In this document: positions 1 to 10,468 of the stretch, one piece after another
Layout: the number at the start of each line of letters is the position of its first letter
Position numbering within the stretch: the first letter of the stretch is position 1
From: Ophiothrix spiculata
Lineage: Eukaryota > Echinodermata > Ophiuroidea > Amphilepidida > Ophiotrichidae
Reading direction: 5' to 3' (one strand)
Assembly (NCBI GenBank): GCA_000969725.1
Contig: JXSR01S022473.1
DNA length: 21,870 nucleotides
Notes under the pieces: generated by a model
Seen by the model: the letters and a program-made list of their open reading frames with translations, nothing else
Database searches by the model: none
Told to the model about the DNA's origin: nothing
Translations under genes and position numbers: made by a program

Positions 1-958
1 CATTTTGAACAAAATGCGACACTTTTAAAATGTTTGACTCCCATAGGCCCAACATGTGACCCCTGTAATCACCTTTCATGTTTTCGGTTATATCTCAAAA
101 ACCCTTCATCAGATATGGGTCAAAGTATACTTTTTCTGCTTCCTTATAATGAGAGGAATATGTTAGAATGGTTTAAAACAAAATTTGACAAATTTTGAAG
201 TTTGCCCCCTACATTGACTTTTACCCCCTCCTGCAGGGTCCCATGCAGGTGACTGATTTTGTGTCCATCCTAGTGTTGTTACCTATGGTCCATTGAACCC
301 AAATAGATAAGACACATGAAAATAATTTCTCGTTGCAGTTTTACCCCTAAAATGGGGTTTTGCTCCCTAGGTAATATGATTTGTTATACTCTTTACTTTG
401 ATTTATCAGCTTCAACGTTGAAAAAAGAAAACGCCAAATATGTGACCCGTCATATCAATAGGTACCGTAGGGACAGCGTAATCATGTGATATGGGCCATT
501 GGTTTCATCAAATGGGTTTTTCTGGTATACTTTATTGTGTGATTTTTGCCCCAAAATGACAATTTTTGTTCCAAAAGTCATTAACTCCACTGAAATTCAA
601 CATTTTCGTTCCAAAAGGGAATAAATCCACCATAAATTGAATAATAAAAGATTGTTTACAATTAAACGTGATCTCTGATATTTCACAAACCGATTGTTTT
701 TTGTCACTATCGTATGACCTAACATTTAACCCCCTTCACAATTGAATTAAATGTCCATTAGGCCTGTAATTAAAAAAATTGTGTTTTTCTCCCATTTCAC
801 TTTTTTGGAGTTATTCCCTTTTGGAAACATCTCTTCATATGTAGGTTGATACAAATTTGGTTACAAGCTGGTCAAACTGCAATTATTATCAAAAATCTGC
901 TTAAAAATTGCAACATATGTGTCAACTTTTAGCAAAATTTCTTAATCTTAAAAATTAC
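1..958. other. Intron sequence past the last visible Myo9 exon, repeat-like
   Basis: This stretch lies downstream of exon 959-1093 in the direction of transcription and should be intron. I looked for the next motor-domain exon, expected to begin with an EEY-like motif after FKLEQ, and did not find it. The sequence looks like decayed repeat. A 20-bp segment at 609-628 recurs inverted at 807-826 with 19 of 20 matches (core TTCCAAAAGGGAATAA). The words ATGTGACCC and GTATACTTT each occur twice, near 54 and 438 and near 127 and 524, which suggests a diverged direct duplication. No terminal inverted repeat or target duplication was recognised. Confidence 0.5.
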
Positions 959-1093
959 CTGCTCAAGTTTGAACACATGCTGATTGAAGTAGTACTGTAA
1001 ATGCTCATTGGCATAATTAATGCAGAATTGCTCAAAACTATTTGAGCGAAAATCTTCAAACCCAAAGATGTCTAAAACTCCAATTGAATTTGC
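959..1093 (-). CDS. myo9: Myosin IX motor domain, internal exon with switch II and relay helix
   Basis: This 135-bp exon encodes 45 residues in phase 0. Reading leftwards, an acceptor ending TTTCAG precedes 1093 and a GTAATT donor follows 959. The peptide begins [15 protein letters not shown], which contains switch II (DIFGFE); this loop senses the gamma-phosphate of ATP and couples hydrolysis to the power stroke. It continues with [17 protein letters not shown] and ends FKLEQ, the relay helix. The motif is near-universal in myosins; FEDF followed by an [13 protein letters not shown] stretch fits class IX well. It follows exon 11312-11428 in frame across a 10218-bp intron. The exon is intact with no substitutions in the switch II core. 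Identification as a myosin motor is essentially certain; class IX rests mainly on the neighbouring exon. Confidence 0.93.
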
Positions 1094-1272
1094 CTGAAAG
1101 AAAAAACAAAAAAATATTCACATTAGATACATGTGCACTGTCACTGCGGTGAGTTTATCGTAAAAAAAATAGCAATGGAATGAGTGGCAGCAATATGATA
1201 GCCAAGGGAGATGATGTGCACATACTAATGTAATGAAAACTACAAGGAAATAAAAGATGAATAAAAACAATA

Positions 1273-1689
1273 TGAGTGGTGCTCTGGCAAAAAGAGCAGA
1301 AAGTCAAGATGGAAGATTTTGAATAAATGATTGCTATAGTAAAACTATGGTGAACATATCAAATTTCGTTTTTTGACATAATTGTGCAACTATATCTCGT
1401 GTTTTGAAGGTCAATTATGCCGGGAAGTGCAATTATTCACAGGTAATTGATCGTGTTTTGCTATCAAACACTATAGTAATCAGCAACTTAAATATCGATT
1501 TGCGACAATTTTTTACTGCCACATTTTGAGTGGACTGCCTTGTATTTTGATCTCTAAATGAAGATTGTAGAAAGAAAGTATGACATTTTATATATCATTC
1601 GAAAGCTGAGATTATAGAGAATTAAAATATGTCATAAACTCAATTTTGAAAATCATGACTTTCCGCTCATTTTGCCAGAGCACCACTCA
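1273..1689. mobile_element. TA-flanked MITE with about 37-bp terminal inverted repeats
   Basis: The ends are mirror images: TGAGTGGTGCTCTGGCAAAA starts at 1273, and its reverse complement ends at 1689. The match extends over about 37 bp with three mismatches. A TA dinucleotide flanks each end (1271-1272 and 1690-1691), the target duplication expected of Tc1/mariner-type elements. A second internal inverted pair, built on CTATAGT, lies near 1333 and 1473. The interior (417 bp in all) has no transposase frame, so this is a non-autonomous element in the 10.2-kb Myo9 intron. Superfamily assignment rests only on the TA duplication. Confidence 0.75.
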
Positions 1690-1691
1690 TA

Positions 1692-3352
1692 TGAGCTACT
1701 CAACAAAACTGATTGATGATAAAATAGCATTAGCCTTTTGAAAGGTATGCAACTGCTGGTCTTAAGAAACATCTTTGAATTAGCTGTTACAAAGTCAATT
1801 AAATATATCCAAGGTTATATTGCTTTAAATACAATAGAGGAAAATGACTTCTTAAAATTCTTAAAATCTACAGTTAACAACATAAATCACTAGACCCACT
1901 AAACTACCATCTTTGAATGAAGATGACACGCTTGTGTCATCTTCAAAATGTTGACTACTCACAAGACTAGATAAAATTTATGTCATATTATTCAAGTATG
2001 TCTACATCACTCAAACCCAAGCGTGTCATAAACTCCTGCCTCCTAAAGCATTATAACCGACTTTAATATCGAGACATGATGCACATTAATATCTTGAAGA
2101 TGACACTGTCGAGACATTGTCATAATTTCTCCACTACAACTGATCCTGGTACAGTTTTGTAAGTTCAGACACTATTTAGTATAAGCCCACGTTTAGGATA
2201 CTCCGGGACGGGCTGTTGGAGGAGGAGAATAAATTTGGTATGATCATAAGATAACCAGGTAATCCTTTTTTAAAGTGTTTACCAGGCTGGGTTTAAGTGG
2301 GAAATCTGGTAATCTCATACCCAGGAAATTTTGGATAAAAAGAGAAGAAATACATAAGAAATATGGAGGGGAAATTTGAAATTGGCTTCACATTCCCGGG
2401 AAATTTGACATTTTTTGCAAACTTGGTGTTTACAAAAGTGCAATGTTAGTACAAAATATAAAAGCACCAACTTAACATATGAATTGTTAGTTAAATATAA
2501 TGGTTAAATGGTTAAACAACATATTGAACATAACCAAATGCTAATAATCATACACTAAACCATTAAGAGTCTCTGACTAAACCCAATGTATGCTACTAAT
2601 ACGTCAATACGTGTAAGATAGAACAAAAAAGTTCAAACCAGCAAGAAGCTTATTCAATGCAAATAATTTTGACAAAATTTACCTGGGAAATGGAAAACAA
2701 TGTTAACAAATTATAGAACTTAAATATGCATGGGAAAAAAGATTCTGCAGATGATTTACACTTGAGTTTATATGTAAAAATTTAAAACCGTCAGAAAAGT
2801 CAACAAATAGAATTTTGCATGATAATCTTGGGTAAAAGGATAGAAAAACATTTGTTGATGCAATACGGTAAGTATGAAATTTGTGTAGCATTAAATTTTC
2901 ACAAATTGACAAACTGTGTCATTTTTACAGCATGAAAATTTCATGTGAATGGTTGCTGAATTTTGCAACCAATGTTTTTCCTGAAATTTTCCTTTTGAAT
3001 TAAGTTTTGAATAAAACATCAAATCTATTTGGCTAGCATAATGTAAACAGAAATCGCTACTTCCAGTTACGGTAAAAACATCAGTAGTGGTATATCAACA
3101 AATGTAAGCAACTATTGCAATATTTTGATCACTGTATGGAAACTGCCATAGGTGATTGAATGACTTAGGCTATCATTTTTGCTGTGCTATAGTAAAATAA
3201 TATCACAAATTTCATGAGCATTTTATTTTTTTTTTAAATGTGTTAAATGGTGAAATTCCTGAAAATTAAAACGTACACAAAATTTAGATGATTTACAGTA
3301 TATCAAGAAAGAGGAAGCACAGTTATGTTTATTTTACATTATAAATTGCAGA
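1692..3352. other. Intron, no gene seen
   Basis: A+T-rich intron. A perfect 12-bp stem with a four-base loop lies at 1918-1945 (TGAAGATGACAC and its complement). Part of that stem recurs at about 2094-2106 and again in other forms nearby, suggesting old repeat pieces. A minus-strand frame of 69 codons at 2703-2912 has no recognisable protein features and is treated as chance. Nothing else is supported. Confidence 0.4.
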
Positions 3353-3621
3353 TAAATAATCAGGGTTAGTACACTTTTTCACTTACACAATTCAAGAACT
3401 TTCAAGGACTTTTCTGAGATGAATTCAAGGACTTTCAAGGACTTTTCCCCTTATCAGCGAAAGCCGGCGGAATATGTGTCAACAAATAAAATTAATTTGT
3501 TTTCGCTCATTTTTGGATAAAAATAATTGCATGGTAAATTTTTTAGACATGCTAATTTTTAACATTTCTGACATTCTAAGTTCCAGGACTTTCAAGGATC
3601 CGCACTAACCCTGTAAATTAC
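3353..3621. mobile_element. hAT-like MITE with imperfect 8-bp target duplication
   Basis: The element proper is 3361-3613 (253 bp). It begins CAGGGTTAGTAC and ends with the inverted counterpart GCACTAACCCTG. Bases 3353-3360 (TAAATAAT) and 3614-3621 (TAAATTAC) match at six of eight positions, fitting the 8-bp duplication made by hAT transposases; CAG at the tip is also typical of hAT. Subterminal AAGGACTTTCAAGGACTTTT motifs occur near the left end, and an inverted CTTTCAAGGATC piece lies near the right end. No coding capacity. Confidence 0.7.
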
Positions 3622-6081
3622 AAATTCAATGTTGCATCTGTTGACAAAGCAACTTTCAAATCTTTAGGACAGTATTTTTATTGGCAAAATTTCATCAGCA
3701 CGTGATTTACATTTATCATGGTCAGTATTAACTTTAAACTACCAAATACTGAATGTCAAAAAGTAGAGTTTTGTTTTGCATGTTGATCTTGGGTATGAAA
3801 CTTGTTTAATGAAAGAAACCTGAACATTTTGATATGGGTTGAATATGGCAATGAAACTTTGCATGCTTTTATTACTACCTATAGCACTTCAAATGATGTA
3901 AGAAAATCATGAAATGTTTAGAAAAAAGTTTAGGGATGATGTTAAACTTGACCAATGCCCCTTTAATTAATCATGAAATAAAAGCTACATATTTTGATTT
4001 ATATAGGTGGACTGCCATGGTAAAAGGATTCAGTTGTCTGCTCATACATGTTGCTCATTGTAGCATATCTAATGTATACAACTGGTATATAATAAGGTGC
4101 AAATTTTACAGTGAATTTTTGCATACTGCCATTAGAATTGCTTCAAATGATGCAAGAACCTTTAAAATGTTTGGAAAATGTTTGGGGATGACATTGAACT
4201 TCCCAAAAACCAAAAAGATTCAAAGCATATTTTATTACAAAAATAGTTCAAAAGTTTTATCAAATGTTATCTTAAATTTCCAAACTGCAATGTTTAACCA
4301 ATAATTTTTCTTTTAACATTTTCTCCCAGATTTTGAACCCTTGGTTTGAGTCTTCTGTGGGAAATACTCTTGGATATAATTATCAACCTTAATTGACATT
4401 ATATCAGATTCAAATATTATGTAGGAATGGAATAAGATCGATTTAATTGTACCTAAGTTTAGTGAAACATACCCAGGTAGGTTTATAACTACAGGATGAA
4501 GTACAAACGTCAACAGAAGATAGCATGAAAAGACTAAAATAACAAACGCTTCTATGCATGTAGATTTATTTTGCTCCTTGACCCCTGGTTCTAAAATGGT
4601 ACTGAAAATAAATTAACATGTGCATACAGGGGGGTACCACCAACAAGATTATGGATGTGAGAAGCATAAATGTGCCAAGTTAGCAAATGACTGTCATTTC
4701 ATTAAGATGCTGCCAGAATCTTGTTAGGATGAGCATTGAATTGACAGAATCCAAATGCATTTGCAGAAAACAATCGGGTCAATATCAAGTTAGATTACAG
4801 ATCTTTGTTATGGCAAAAAATAAGGGTTTGTCTAACTTTAATTTTGGAAAATAGCTGTGCTACACAGGTATTTTTCTTTTGACATTAGCTATGCAAAACA
4901 CACAATTTTTATTGTGTTTTGAAATACTTTTTTCATTAGTCTGTGGCCAAATTTGTCATTTTTTCTGACAAAAAAATGGGCTCATTGCTTAGGGTTATGC
5001 CGCAAAAGTGAGACGGTAGGAATATGTGAAACAAACCTTTATTTTCTTGCAAGCTCATAAATGATTTGTACGAAACAAAATTGGTGATTAAACCACATCG
5101 CCTTATTTGAATGTGTGGCATGTATGAAGGTCTTTGGTCACATGGTGCAAATATGATTGCTCGCTGTGGATTTTCGCACAGATGGTCACTACTTGTAGGG
5201 GTAAAAAGGCCTTCCTTGGACCATCTACATAAAATCTTTCAACTATTTATGTAGACCTATAATATTCTGCTCAGGCAGTTTCAAAAATTCATGCTTAACC
5301 ACTGAGAAACATTAGAATTTGTAGCAATTCAAATTTCGGATTCTCATTGCTTACATTACCATGCATGAATCTTTGGAACAATGGACTCTGGCAATAAATC
5401 TGTGGTTTATGATGTGAATGATATTCTCAGTGAACTCACCTCATAAAATGTTTTCTGTATGTAAATGAACAGACAAAACAAACCATGCAATCATAAGTAG
5501 TGTACAGTGTAATAATTGGCAAGTTAGGTGGTGTTACTAGTGAGTTATGATATGCACTACAAAGTGTATTCTCAAGGTTTGTACATGGGAGGGGGTTTTC
5601 ATGAGAGGATTGTTGCCTAAATGTATTGAGACACGTTATGCTTATATTAAAGATTCTAATTTAATGAGGTGTGAAAATTCTATAGAAACTGTGGAATAAC
5701 ACAGAAAACAGTATTTTGAACAAAAATGTAAAAACAATAGGTTTGAAAATGGCCCCAAAATAAAACCAATAAGTTTTCAAAACAGGCTAATGTATCAATA
5801 CAATGCCTAATAAAGCCAAATCAACAATGCTTTAGGCCTACTTGTAAAAATGTTCTGAAATCCAAAATAGAATCTCGTCTTTTTTTTGTCAAATAATTAA
5901 GTTGGAGAATGGGTCAATTCATAGTTCTTTTGAGCTACCAAATATTTTTTAAGTCTTTGTTATTACATTAATTCCAATGCATCTCCTTATCAATAACGGA
6001 TGTTTGGTGTTATAAATCACCAAACATTTGATATCAAAGAAAATTTTGTGGTGTATTGATTTTTGATCACCAAGCCTCGTA
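3622..6081. other. Intron with one diverged direct repeat, no gene seen
   Basis: A segment at about 3887-3951 recurs in the same orientation at 4141-4201, offset 254 bp. Shared words include CTTCAAATGATG, AAATGTTT and GGGATGA. A plus-strand frame of 131 codons at 3909-4304 overlaps both copies; its product has no motif I recognise, and the repeat explains why its two halves resemble each other. A 10-bp stem lies at 5224-5255. Another similar pair of segments (about 2800-2835 and 3757-3797, sharing ATCTTGGGTA) suggests further old duplication. Nothing here supports a gene. Confidence 0.4.
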
Positions 6082-6615
6082 CACTCCCGGTCAAAAGTAT
6101 TTGCGCACAAAACCTTTAACCAGCCGTATCTCAAGAACCCTTAATCATTTGTGTAATTTTTTTATCTATTTATATTTTTCCTATATAGATCGAAAAAACT
6201 CAACAGGAGTTGCATTCACTGCATTTGAAAATATGGCGTGCTAAACATACTGTATACTTTCTTCTCCACATTCAAAAACGGAGTTTAAATAATTTACATA
6301 ACTACACATTTGTTGGAAAACTTATAACTTGAAAATGTTCTTTAGGGTTACACGGTGATATCGAGCAATTGAATAATTAACTACATAGGTATATATCAAA
6401 AAGATTGTGTGGTGTATAAATTTGTATATGGTCCAGGAAATCAGCCATTTTTATGGTCGTGGAAGATTGAATATCAAAGGAGAAATGGATTACTTATATT
6501 AGATACATTAGGCACCTACAAAAAACATGAATTTTTTCAGAGTCTTGGTCGTTTGATATGATAATTACGTTTTAGCCCGTATCTAAGCATGCACAAACAC
6601 TTTTGACCGGGAGTG
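6082..6615. mobile_element. Tc1-like MITE with CACTCCCGGTCAAAAGT ends
   Basis: The left end starts CACTCCCGGTCAAAAGT at 6082; the exact reverse complement ends at 6615. The match extends to about 26 bp with two mismatches. TA precedes the left end (6080-6081); the right flank reads TT, so one base of the expected TA duplication appears mutated. CACT-type tips next to TA are typical of Tc1 relatives. The 534-bp interior carries only short chance frames, including 62 codons on the plus strand at 6056-6244, and no DDE motif. Non-autonomous. Confidence 0.75.
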
Positions 6616-6743
6616 TTTGACCCAATTTCATAATCTTGCTCAACAACTTTAAGTGGACCATCATCCATCAAAATCTATCTCATAATTTGTGTATCAGCAG
6701 GATTCAATTATGTTTATCATTGATTTCACACACCTTATAAATA

Positions 6744-7478
6744 GGCTCTCTGCAATTGATTCTTTCTTAGTTTCTTGTTGGAGACTTCAAAATTTCTGAC
6801 GAGTGAGAATTCATTATTCAATCATTATTTTGTGTCAATTCATTATTGTATTAAAATTGAACATTTAATTGGTTCCACTATAGCTGAAAAATTGTTACTT
6901 TATACAATAACTTGATGTGTCAATTTTTGTGTATACCAGTACAATCTGTTATTTAAATATCATCTAAAGCTATTTAGATTTGGGAGTTCAAATGCCTAAT
7001 TTATGCTAAAAATTGTGTAAAATTTTTCAGATTTTCTATGGGAAAATGAACAGCAGCCATCTTGAGTTGAAAAAGTGGGGAAACCATTTTTGGCAATATT
7101 GCAAAATCTTCTTTTTGTTCAAATAACTTGAAAAAGTACATTTAACTTAGAAAGTTTGTTGAACCACTGTTTTGTTGAGCTTGCATGAGCAAAATTACGA
7201 AATTTAGTCTGTATACAAAACCTGGCTTGTACACATCACTATATATCCACATACAAATGTATGTGCAACACCAGTATAAAAAAATGAAACAGGTTGATAA
7301 AGAGGTTATTTTCTGTCGGATTGCTGAATATGTTTCCAACTACGATGTTTTCAACAACTTTTTAGAGAAGTAATCCATCCAAAATTCAAATAATGAATTA
7401 TTATAATGAATTATTTGACCAGGCAGCAAAATCCGACCGAGCCGACAACAAGAAACTAAGAATCAATTGCAGAGAGCC
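6744..7478. mobile_element. 735-bp inverted-repeat element, superfamily unknown
   Basis: The termini share GGCTCTCTGCAATTGATTCT and continue to AGTTTCTTGTTG. The left arm is 6744-6780 and the right arm about 7445-7478; they differ by a 4-base TTCT insertion in the left arm. Further in, ATTCATTATT-type sequence near 6808 is mirrored by AATAATGAAT near 7388. AAATA next to the left tip and its complement at the right may extend the repeat by a few bases. No clean target duplication was found. Two overlapping 62-65-codon frames near 7142-7373 lack recognisable motifs. Probably a non-autonomous DNA transposon. Confidence 0.6.
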
Positions 7479-7576
7479 TTATTTGAAATCATTATTTTGC
7501 AATGACTTATATAAATGATTTATGTTGTCAGATGTACATAACATGACTGCACGCAAGTTTAATGCGCTACGCACAA

Positions 7577-7970
7577 GGTCCGAACATGCGACCTCTGGTG
7601 TCATGGGTGAGGGTAGCAGCCATGTACAATAGGGTGAACTCAGGCAGTTAGGCAGTCCATGTTTAAAGATAGACTCATGATGATTGTGCAATAATTGATC
7701 GCGACAGTTTGTGCCCTGCTTGTACCATACCAACATTGTGTCCTTGGGCAAGGCACTTTATCCTCACTGCCTGAGGGGGTTGGATGTTTGTTGTGCATTT
7801 GTACGGTTGTTTCAATGTTGCAAAATTGGCACTGATTAAGCTGCAGCCTACAAATTGCATTGAGTTTGTTGTGTTTAACAATGCAACAATTCAAGCAATT
7901 TGACCTGTGGTTATAACCAGTGGTAACCATTACAGTTTGAAATAAAAACCGATTATTATTTATTATTTTA
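7577..7970 (+). mobile_element. SINE-like repeat, copy 1, with CCTTGGGCAAGG motif and ATT tail
   Basis: Three signs mark this as a SINE-type element. Bases 7577-7730 align with a second copy at 15751-15890: both share GCGACCTCTGG, GAACTCAG, a TAGGCA motif and an ATAGACT motif in the same order. At 7739-7760 it has TGTCCTTGGGCAAGGCACTT, which I recall as a recurring core of marine-animal SINEs. It ends in an ATT-rich tail (TTATTATTTATTATTT) near 7955-7970. The tail places the 3' end on the plus strand. The shared head also contains a minus-strand TTCG-type box-B-like sequence, so head orientation is uncertain. Degraded; not expected to be active. Confidence 0.6.
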
Positions 7971-8826
7971 CCTCTGTGATCAAACTCATGTTATCATGGT
8001 TTTATGGACTTATTATTATACCCGGGGAGGGGGGTTACTCATATTTCGGTTGGGTACATGCGCGTGGCAATAGATTTCGACTACCAACCGATATGTAAAC
8101 TTGAGGAAGCGAAAAAATGCTATTAGTAAACCACTTTAAATTTGCCAGAACAACCATTATCTATTAGGCCTACCGTTTAATGCATTTTTACAATGTAAAT
8201 TGCTCATTACAAGTTCATTTTGGTGACTGATAGGTAAATCAAAGGAAAAATTGGTCATAAATATAGTAATTTTTGACAAATGTAATAGATAGGTAGACCA
8301 TTTTTCACATTTTCAAGGGGTCTTTGGTAAACTTTGGAGGCCAAAAATGCAACCGTCCTTGATCGTGCATCCGTACAACCACACCTGGAGATTATACCTC
8401 CCCATACTCAATGTACTTGAAGTTGTATTTAATCACCCCAATTAAGCATTTATCCTCACATTCATCCCCAGATAGCAGTCCCCTAATCTTAGTTTCATGT
8501 GACAGGTATATCACACACAAATCATGATAAGAAGGTCGCCTCAGTTCACTGCCAGTGCCTCCATGGTGCCTCCTACCATGAATATTCCAGGGTACTACAA
8601 TAACATTAAGGTCAACCTTTGACTTTTGACCTTTGATCTCTGTAACATAAATTGAAACCTATCTGTTTCAATACATCTGGTGATTTAAAACATCAAATCT
8701 TGTTTTCAGAAAGGCATTATTTCAATTTGATATTGAAGAAAGGAATGAGGAATGAAAAAACTTTGTATCTTCATTTGAAAACTGTACAAAATCTACATTT
8801 TTAAACATAAATTCACCTATAAAAAC
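7971..8826. other. Intron, possible repeat near 8020, no gene seen
   Basis: Near 8021-8077 a run containing CCCGGGGAGGGGGGTTACTC and GGGTACATGCGCGTGG looks like an interspersed repeat because its composition differs sharply from the surroundings. I could not define its ends. The rest is A+T-rich intron apart from the heptamer array at 8612-8639, listed separately. Confidence 0.35.
8612..8639 (-). repeat. Four-copy heptamer array resembling DR1 nuclear-receptor sites
   Basis: Four consecutive 7-bp units, read on the minus strand as AGATCAA, AGGTCAA, AAGTCAA and AGGTTGA. Each is an AGGTCA-like half-site followed by one A, so adjacent units form direct repeats with 1-bp spacing, the arrangement recognised by HNF4- and RXR-type receptors. 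It could equally be a short microsatellite or part of a repeat. No functional evidence. Confidence 0.45.
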
Positions 8827-9239
8827 CATACACTACACACATCTACAGTTATACTACATCCACCCCTACCTTACATTTACACATCTCTATACATCTACAC
8901 TACACACATCAACATTAACCCCTACCTTACTTTAACACACCCCTATACAATACACACCCATGCCACATTACATTAACACACCCCTACACACACCTATACA
9001 CTACACACATCCACACCCAATCCCTACCTTACATATCTACACTTACATATCTACACCCACCCTACCTTACATAAACACACCCTATACACCTATATACATT
9101 ACACACATCCACACCCCGCCTACCTTACATAAACACACTTTAAACACCTATTTATACTACACACAAACACACCCACCCCAACCTTAAACACACCCCTAAT
9201 ACACTTCACACATCTACACCCACGTCTGCCTCGCACAAA
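8827..9239. repeat. Minisatellite, strongly C/A-rich and nearly G-free on the plus strand
   Basis: About 410 bp of imperfect tandem units of roughly 55-65 bp. Recurrent blocks are CTACACACATC, CACCC, CCTACCTTACAT, AAACACACCCCTATACA and CACCTATA. Only three G residues occur between 8827 and 9180. Because Myo9 is transcribed leftwards, the nascent RNA here would be G/U-rich and nearly free of C. A 75-codon plus-strand frame at 8960-9187 (rich in H, T, P, Y) is simply the translation of the repeat. Confidence 0.85.
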
Positions 9240-10059
9240 CTTTCATCCAGTTCATAACAAGGAACTACTATATTTGTACATTCATCTGGCAATAATACCC
9301 GGCAAGTATCCCGAGTCATTGGAAAAATACAAAATCTGAATGTTCAAGTAAACAAACTTTTGCACTTAGGTGAAAAGGTCTTGTACTATTGTGGAAATGT
9401 GGTAGGTAGCTGACTGGTGCTTGGCCTAATTGTGGTTCCATGGTTATGTTTGAGTACATGGAATGTTTTAGTTGATTGCTGCTGATTATCTGAGTATGGT
9501 TTATTTTTCAAATCACTTTTTCTCTTTTTGATATTTTATTGAAAAATGGTAACTGTGTTTTGCGCACTGCATACTCTCTACATTTGTGGCGAGCCATTAA
9601 CACAATCACATTCCTGGTCAAAAATACAGAATTCATGTTTAATGTGCAAAATGTGATGCTTAAGTTCTTGCAGTCTCTTGAACAATCACAGAAAGGCACA
9701 GATGTCCAACATGGAATCGACAGTCCCTATTTTTCCCCTCAAGATTCCTTGAAATCTGAGAAATGGGAAGCCTAAAAAAAAGCATCTTTCCTAACCTCTT
9801 AATAGCTCTTAATGCTCCCAGGTTAAAATGTTTAAAGTATATTTATTCACTAAAATAAAATGACTAACCATCGTGCCGATGTATGCTATGAGAACCCTAT
9901 ATGAGATGCAATAGTCTAATCATGGTAATCATGTTAAGTTACACGCCTCATTAATAGACTCCAAGAAACAACCTTCATAGTTCACCTATAATAATGGTAT
10001 GGAAGGCTGGGAATTTTCATGCCTGGGTATTTGGGGTTTTTTTTGTTGTTGTTTCGAGC
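9240..10059. other. Intron, two short overlapping frames, no gene supported
   Basis: Overlapping frames of 78 codons (plus, 9539-9775) and 63 codons (minus, 9508-9699) show no recognisable domain and no splice context. A GTT-rich run lies at about 10036-10056. No inverted repeats were recognised. Treated as ordinary intron. Confidence 0.4.
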
Positions 10060-10466
10060 GGTTACCCTGTCCAATTATTCATTAATGAAGTTGAATTACA
10101 TACTATATTAACACTTTCCTGCCATAGGGCATCTTGGGGACACCCTAAATTATTGTCAGCTCAGGCGTAAGACGTCCCCCAGATGCCCTAGATATCACTG
10201 AAGTATAACTACACTCACTGTCTCTTTACCTTCAAAAACACTATCCCGGGCAATGTGTACAGTCCATACAGGTGTATTATGCTGAAGTCTCTTTGAATTA
10301 TGTAGAATATTTCTAAAGATAATTTTAATTTACTTTAGAAGTCAGTTTAGAGGTCAAATGCCTTCAGCCTGGGGCAGAAAAAAGTAGTCAGACTGGAAAG
10401 TGTTAATAAGAACTGCATAGCTCATCTCCTTCTACCTCAGGCTCGATACTTAATAAATACCCCTCG
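10060..10466. mobile_element. Mariner-like copy 2, right terminus intact, split by a TTAA element
   Basis: Read on the minus strand from 10466, it begins CGAGGGGTATTTATTAAGT, matching 16 of 19 bases of the tip of the element at 16499-18050. It continues into GAGGTAGAAGGAGATGAG and CTATGCAGTTC. TA follows at 10467-10468. Leftwards, past the TTAA insertion, 10072-10111 (TATTCATTAATGAAG..., ACATACTATATTAA) aligns with 17641-17676 of the other copy, so the two belong to one family. The left boundary is uncertain and no left tip was found, so this copy is truncated or decayed. It matters as the uninterrupted reference for the nested copy. Confidence 0.65.
10112..10402. mobile_element. TTAA-flanked MITE (piggyBac-type target), CACTTTCC tips
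   Basis: TTAA lies at 10108-10111 and 10403-10406; between them the element starts CACTTTCC and ends GGAAAGTG. A subterminal inverted pair, TAGGGCATCT followed by GGGGAC, occurs at about 10125-10141 and 10172-10190 with one mismatch. TTAA duplication is the hallmark of piggyBac-type insertion, but the tips are not the classical CCC..GGG, so superfamily is tentative. The 291-bp interior has no coding capacity. It interrupts the mariner-like copy; the corresponding place in the other copy (17670-17676) is an unfilled TTAA site. Confidence 0.7.
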
Positions 10467-10468
10467 TA

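Noticed and set aside
3909-4304. 131-codon plus-strand open frame, the longest in the window
   Set aside because: No recognisable motif; A+T-rich codons; it covers a diverged direct repeat, and lies inside the 10.2-kb Myo9 intron on the opposite strand without splice context.
7479-7930. Overlapping minus-strand frames of 68 to 96 codons
   Set aside because: They fall on the SINE-like copy and its flank; three overlapping frames on one strand with no motif are typical of repeat sequence.
8960-9187. 75-codon frame rich in H, T, P and Y
   Set aside because: It is the translation of the CA-rich minisatellite.
9508-9775. Overlapping plus and minus frames of 78 and 63 codons
   Set aside because: No recognisable domain on either strand, no splice sites placing them in a transcript, and no repeat evidence to suggest a transposon protein.
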